Shown piece after piece: positions 6,298 to 9,203 of a DNA stretch of 9,203 nt. Location: contig DDXI01000010.1 of NCBI GenBank assembly GCA_002347475.1, forward strand, positions 1 to 9,203. Reading direction: 5' to 3'. Origin of the DNA: Peptococcaceae bacterium UBA2264 (GTDB lineage: Bacteria; Bacillota; Desulfitobacteriia; Desulfitobacteriales; Desulfitobacteriaceae). Within the stretch, counting starts at the first letter, position 1, and every line of letters begins with the position of its first letter. The notes beneath the pieces are model-generated. The model saw nothing but the letters and a program-made list of their open reading frames with translations, searched no databases and had not been told where the DNA came from. The position numbers and the translations under genes were made by a program.

Positions 6298-7828
6298 AAA
6301 AAGAGTTTTAGTCGGCAGCCCTGTTTATCAAAAGACGAAAATATTGGACGCATTTTTAAAGTCCTTAAAAAATCTTAACAGGAAAACTATTTCTATCGAC
6401 TATATGTTTGTTGATGACAATATCGATGAAAACTCCAGCAAGTTGTTGGCTGAGTTTGAAAGAGAGGGATCGACGGTTATTAACATTTGGGGTAATGATC
6501 AGGGAGTATATATATGCGATGATGAAACCCACCATTGGAATGACGACTTTATGCTCAAGGTAGGAAACTACAAAAACGATATCATTAAGTATGCTATAGA
6601 AAACAAGTATGATTATCTGTTTTTTGTGGACTCTGATTTGGTGGTGCATCCAGATCTGATTGAGCATCTAAAGGCTGCAAATAAGGATATTGTCTCTGAA
6701 ATATTTTGGACTCAGTGGCATAATGATAGGCCTCTCGAACCAAATGTTTGGCTGTTTGACGAATATGATTTGGTTCCTAAAAGATTTGGGGAAATACTGA
6801 GTGAAGAAGATAAGGACATACGACGAACCAGGTTTTTGAACCAAATCAGAATCCCCGGCTTATATGAAGTGGGAGGATTAGGAGCGTGTACCTTGATTAG
6901 CAGGGCCGTTTTGATAAAAGGGGTCAGTTTTAAGCCCATTAAAAATTTAACCATACATGGTGAAGACAGATTCTTCTGCATAAGGGCAGCTGTGCTAGGT
7001 ATTGACCTGTTCGTTGACACATACTATTCTGCATACCATATCTACCGAGAGAAGGACTTGGATGGCGTGCAAGATTATATAGCAGGTTATCAACCAGACC
7101 ATGCTCCCGCACGTCAATATAAGAAGCATGGGAATAAACTTACGCTTTCGATGATAGTGAAAAATGAAGGAAAGCGTTATCTGGATCAGGTGCTGAATAG
7201 TCTAAAAGGGCATATTGACGAGGCGGTTATAATTGATGATGGAAGCACTGATAACACAATTCAAATTTGCAAAGAAATATTGAAAGGGATACCTCTGAAC
7301 ATTATACAAAATGAGCAGTCTATGTTTGCTGATGAAGTGGAGCTTAGGAAAAAACAGTGGAACGAAACTATAAAAACAAATCCTGACTGGATTTTAAATA
7401 TTGATGCAGATGAAATGTTTGAGGATAGTTTTTGGGATAATGTACAAAAACTTATGAATCAGAAGGCTTACGATTGTTATTGCTTTAGACTATATGATAT
7501 GTGGAGTGAAACTCATTATCGAGAAGACGATTATTGGAATGCACACAGCATTTACAGATCTTTTTTACTGCGATATCAACCACAGTTTAATTATAATTGG
7601 AAGGAGACTCCACAACACTGTGGCAGATTTCCAGCAAATATTTTGTCATTGCCAAATGCTACATGTGAAATTCGATTGAAGCATTTGGGGTGGGCAACGG
7701 AAGAAGACAGAGCAGCAAAATACAAAAGATATAAACATTTAGACCCAGATGCTTTATATGGAATCAGAGATCAGTATGAGTCAATTATGGATATTGATCC
7801 TAAATTAATGAAGTGGGAGGAAAGTTAG
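6290..7828 (+). CDS. Two-domain family 2 glycosyltransferase
   Basis: A 512-residue soluble protein with two GT-A domains in tandem. Domain 1 (about 4-265) starts RVLVGSPVYQK and has FVDDN at 40-44. It carries the metal/nucleotide-binding DSD at 114-116 (LFFVDSDLVV), GGLGACTLISR and a GED at 224-226 in the catalytic-acid position. Domain 2 (about 284-512) has a typical GT2 opening, LSMIVKNEGKRYLDQVL, then IDDGSTDNT (315-323) and the DAD at 372-374. It ends with the LKHLGW and YKRYKHLDPD stretch common in this subfamily. Both active sites look complete, so two successive sugar transfers are possible. The acceptor is unknown; cell-surface or spore polysaccharide, or a glycoprotein, are guesses. 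There is no signal peptide or membrane segment. The TTG start is supported by AAGGAGGT. The gene stands alone, with a terminator 86 bases after the stop, and its base composition is more AT-rich than the Cache/DUF3795 pair upstream. Confidence 0.88.
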   Translation: MNKKRVLVGSPVYQKTKILDAFLKSLKNLNRKTISIDYMFVDDNIDENSSKLLAEFEREGSTVINIWGNDQGVYICDDETHHWNDDFMLKVGNYKNDIIKYAIENKYDYLFFVDSDLVVHPDLIEHLKAANKDIVSEIFWTQWHNDRPLEPNVWLFDEYDLVPKRFGEILSEEDKDIRRTRFLNQIRIPGLYEVGGLGACTLISRAVLIKGVSFKPIKNLTIHGEDRFFCIRAAVLGIDLFVDTYYSAYHIYREKDLDGVQDYIAGYQPDHAPARQYKKHGNKLTLSMIVKNEGKRYLDQVLNSLKGHIDEAVIIDDGSTDNTIQICKEILKGIPLNIIQNEQSMFADEVELRKKQWNETIKTNPDWILNIDADEMFEDSFWDNVQKLMNQKAYDCYCFRLYDMWSETHYREDDYWNAHSIYRSFLLRYQPQFNYNWKETPQHCGRFPANILSLPNATCEIRLKHLGWATEEDRAAKYKRYKHLDPDALYGIRDQYESIMDIDPKLMKWEES

Positions 7829-7914
7829 CAGTTACACAGGTGGACTTAACCAAAATAAATGGGCATTCAAAGAACCCAGGTTTCTAGTACATAATTGTAG
7901 GGTTTACGAATAAG

Positions 7915-7936
7915 AGGAACCTCAGAGGTTCCTTTT
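7915..7936 (+). terminator. Rho-independent terminator of the glycosyltransferase
   Basis: AGGAACCTC (7915-7923) and GAGGTTCCT (7925-7933) are perfect reverse complements. Folded realistically this is a 7-bp stem with a 5-base loop, followed by TTTTA. It lies 86 bases after the glycosyltransferase stop, with nothing coding between. Confidence 0.8.
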
Positions 7937-7945
7937 ATACCCAAT

Positions 7946-8248
7946 CCGCCCGACGAGCTGGGACTTAATTCAAATCGACCGACAATACTTGTAATGGGTG
8001 GGGCAGATGGAGTCTTGTGTGCAGCTGATCTTATTGTTACAAAAGCGGGCGGATTAACTGTATCTGAAGCCTTAACAAAAGGTGTACCTCTTCTAATTCA
8101 CAAGCAGATCCCATGACAAGAGGAGGAGAACGCCAACTTTATTAAGAAAAATGTATCCGTCAATGGCGGCCTTGCCGAATCAACAGTCCGGGTGATGCTG
8201 GATTTTGTACCTGAGCAAGTAAGGAAGGAACACTCAGATATTGGTTAA
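7946..8248 (+). pseudogene. Remnant of a MurG-like diacylglycerol glucosyltransferase (MGDG synthase / UgtP type)
   Basis: No start codon is in place. The frame begins abruptly with ELGLNSNRPTILVMGG, which is the start of the C-terminal Rossmann lobe in MGDG-synthase/UgtP-type GT28 enzymes. It then jumps to CAADLIVTKAGGLTVSEAL and KGVPLLI, the sugar-nucleotide binding segment. The ~80-100 residues normally between these parts are missing (junction near 8006-8017). A TGA at 8114-8116 replaces the conserved Gly of the IPGQEEENA motif, after which the frame continues (QEEENANFIKKN) to TAA 8246-8248. The N-terminal lobe is absent altogether. Intact relatives transfer glucose from UDP-glucose to diacylglycerol at the membrane. 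Nine bases separate the start of the remnant from the glycosyltransferase terminator. The identity is well supported by the short motifs; the gene is clearly dead. Confidence 0.82.
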
Positions 8249-8261
8249 CCTTAAGACGTAT

Positions 8262-8310
8262 AAATAAAATAAAAAGCACCCGTCGGCCTGGCATTAGCAG
8301 CAACGGGCAC
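8262..8310 (-). terminator. Terminator of the YihY gene
   Basis: On the minus strand GTGCCCGT (8303-8310) pairs with ACGGGTGC (8276-8283), with two G-T wobbles and a 19-base loop. It is followed by TTTTTATTTTATTTAT (8275-8260). It lies about 120 bases downstream of the YihY stop and 28 bases past the end of the converging glucosyltransferase remnant. Confidence 0.7.
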
Positions 8311-8429
8311 TCTTCCTTTATTTAACCTCACTCTTTAATTGTAAATTAATTTCCATATGAGTTCAAGAGAGATTTCAGAAAATACAGAATACTTAGAATA
8401 TAGTGTCCAGCTAAACACCGAAATACGCG

Positions 8430-9203
8430 TTAATCCTTCACCTTCTGTGGACCAATTACAGCTTGTAAAGCTACAGCAACCTCTGCCCCAAACAGCACTA
8501 TGATACAGGCGATATAGAACCAGAATGTAAAAAGCATAATGAATGTCAGGCTTCCATAAATCAATTCGAATTGCAGCAAGTGCGCCGCATACCAAGAAAA
8601 TACTTCTTGAGAAAAATATATAACAAGTGTTGAAAATAATGCACCAATCAAGAGATAGGCATTATTTAAGGTATATGACGGCAGGAAGCGGTAACAAAAA
8701 TAGCAAGTCAGAAACAGCAGTAAGGGAAATAAGACAAAAGAAATTTCATGCAAAGGCGCCAGCCATGAAATCAAGTTGCTTTTTGTGAAAACGTGTGGTA
8801 TCAGTATGGATGTCAGCATTGTAACCAAAGATGAAATGGTGGTCAGAAACAACAATATACCCAGCATACTTAAGCCAACGAGGTATTGTTTTACAAAGGA
8901 GCGTCGTTGATGAATTCCCCATATTATGTCTAAAATCTGCTGGAGTGAGACAAACCCACTTACGGAGGTCCAAAGTAGACCAATTATGCCAAAGCCCCCT
9001 ACTTTCGACCCCAATACAGACAACCTTGAGACATGTTGCATAAGGTAAAATTTCGTATCAGGGATGGTCGGGACAAATGAGTTTAAGGCATCTGAAATGA
9101 AATTAAGTATTGTGGTATGCGGAAGAAAAACTGATGTGACGTATATTATCAGAAGAATCAACGGAATCGTTGCCGAAAATCCAAAAAAGGCTATGATGGC
9201 AGC
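8430..9203 (-). CDS. YihY/virulence factor BrkB family membrane protein (N-terminus outside window)
   Basis: The minus-strand frame stays open to the last base, so the gene continues beyond the window; the TTG at 9161 is internal. The 257 visible residues are strongly hydrophobic with about six membrane segments: AFFGFSATIPLILLIIYV; around VGGFGIIGLLWTSVSGFV; GILLFLTTISSLVTML; FVLFPLLLFLTCYFC; AYLLIGALFSTLVIYF; and LTFIMLFTFWFYIACIIVLF followed by GAEVAVALQ. The last segment with YGSLTF and FGAEV is a hallmark of the YihY family, as is the RFLPS region before segment five. Roughly 30-40 N-terminal residues are missing. The family was once annotated as ribonuclease BN in error; its transport or envelope role is unresolved. 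A terminator follows at 8262-8310. The family is confident, the function is not known. Confidence 0.9.
   Translation of the reverse strand, partial: AAIIAFFGFSATIPLILLIIYVTSVFLPHTTILNFISDALNSFVPTIPDTKFYLMQHVSRLSVLGSKVGGFGIIGLLWTSVSGFVSLQQILDIIWGIHQRRSFVKQYLVGLSMLGILLFLTTISSLVTMLTSILIPHVFTKSNLISWLAPLHEISFVLFPLLLFLTCYFCYRFLPSYTLNNAYLLIGALFSTLVIYFSQEVFSWYAAHLLQFELIYGSLTFIMLFTFWFYIACIIVLFGAEVAVALQAVIGPQKVKD

Noticed and set aside
8335..8595. Minus-strand open frame of 86 codons overlapping the YihY 3' end
   Set aside because: It is out of frame with the clear YihY coding sequence, has no family features, and is probably a shadow plus 3' untranslated sequence.
1..9203. CRISPR array, tRNA, rRNA or prophage
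   Set aside because: No regularly spaced repeats, no tRNA-like cloverleaf or rRNA sequence, and no phage structural or integrase motifs were seen on either strand.

Overview
The window looks like a chromosomal stretch from a moderately low-GC Gram-positive anaerobe. I infer a clostridial lineage, perhaps of the Peptococcaceae/Desulfitobacterium kind. The support is strong AGGAGG-type ribosome binding sites, a TTG start, a disaccharide phosphorylase paired with beta-phosphoglucomutase, a DUF3795 protein and a YihY protein. The genus is a guess. No phage, CRISPR, tRNA or rRNA genes are visible.

Layout. Positions 1-1537 hold the 3' end of a GH65 disaccharide phosphorylase followed by beta-phosphoglucomutase. 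Together they turn an alpha-glucosidic disaccharide plus phosphate into glucose 6-phosphate through beta-glucose 1-phosphate. Positions 1683-3617 are a decayed SNF2-family helicase with two opposite frameshifts in A-runs, an in-frame TGA, a Glu-to-Lys change in the DEAQ box and large deletions. On the minus strand, 3714-4331 is a shortened LigB-type (AmmeMemoRadiSam-associated) dioxygenase-fold protein. The 573-base gap 4332-4904 carries two perfect tandem repeats, a 12-bp palindrome beside a possible -10 box, a terminator-like hairpin and an 11-bp inverted repeat, and possibly the ghost of a regulator gene.

Positions 4905-6113 hold a stand-alone Cache/PDC sensor-domain protein and a cysteine-rich DUF3795 protein, 18 nt apart and probably one operon. 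At 6217-6297 a 26-codon stub resembles the N-terminus of an IS3-type transposase OrfA. It overlaps the TTG start of a two-domain family 2 glycosyltransferase (6290-7828) and contains that gene's Shine-Dalgarno sequence. A rho-independent terminator follows. Positions 7946-8248 hold a remnant of a MurG-like diacylglycerol glucosyltransferase, with an internal deletion and a TGA. The window ends with a 5'-truncated YihY/BrkB membrane protein on the minus strand and its terminator.

How it fits together. Only the first two genes form an obvious pathway; the rest is a patchwork. The most striking common theme is decay. At least three unrelated genes (SNF2, LigB, glucosyltransferase remnant) appear to have lost internal blocks while keeping the reading frame across the junction, and one gene start is built from a transposase fragment. 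I do not see convincing evidence of a new multi-gene system.
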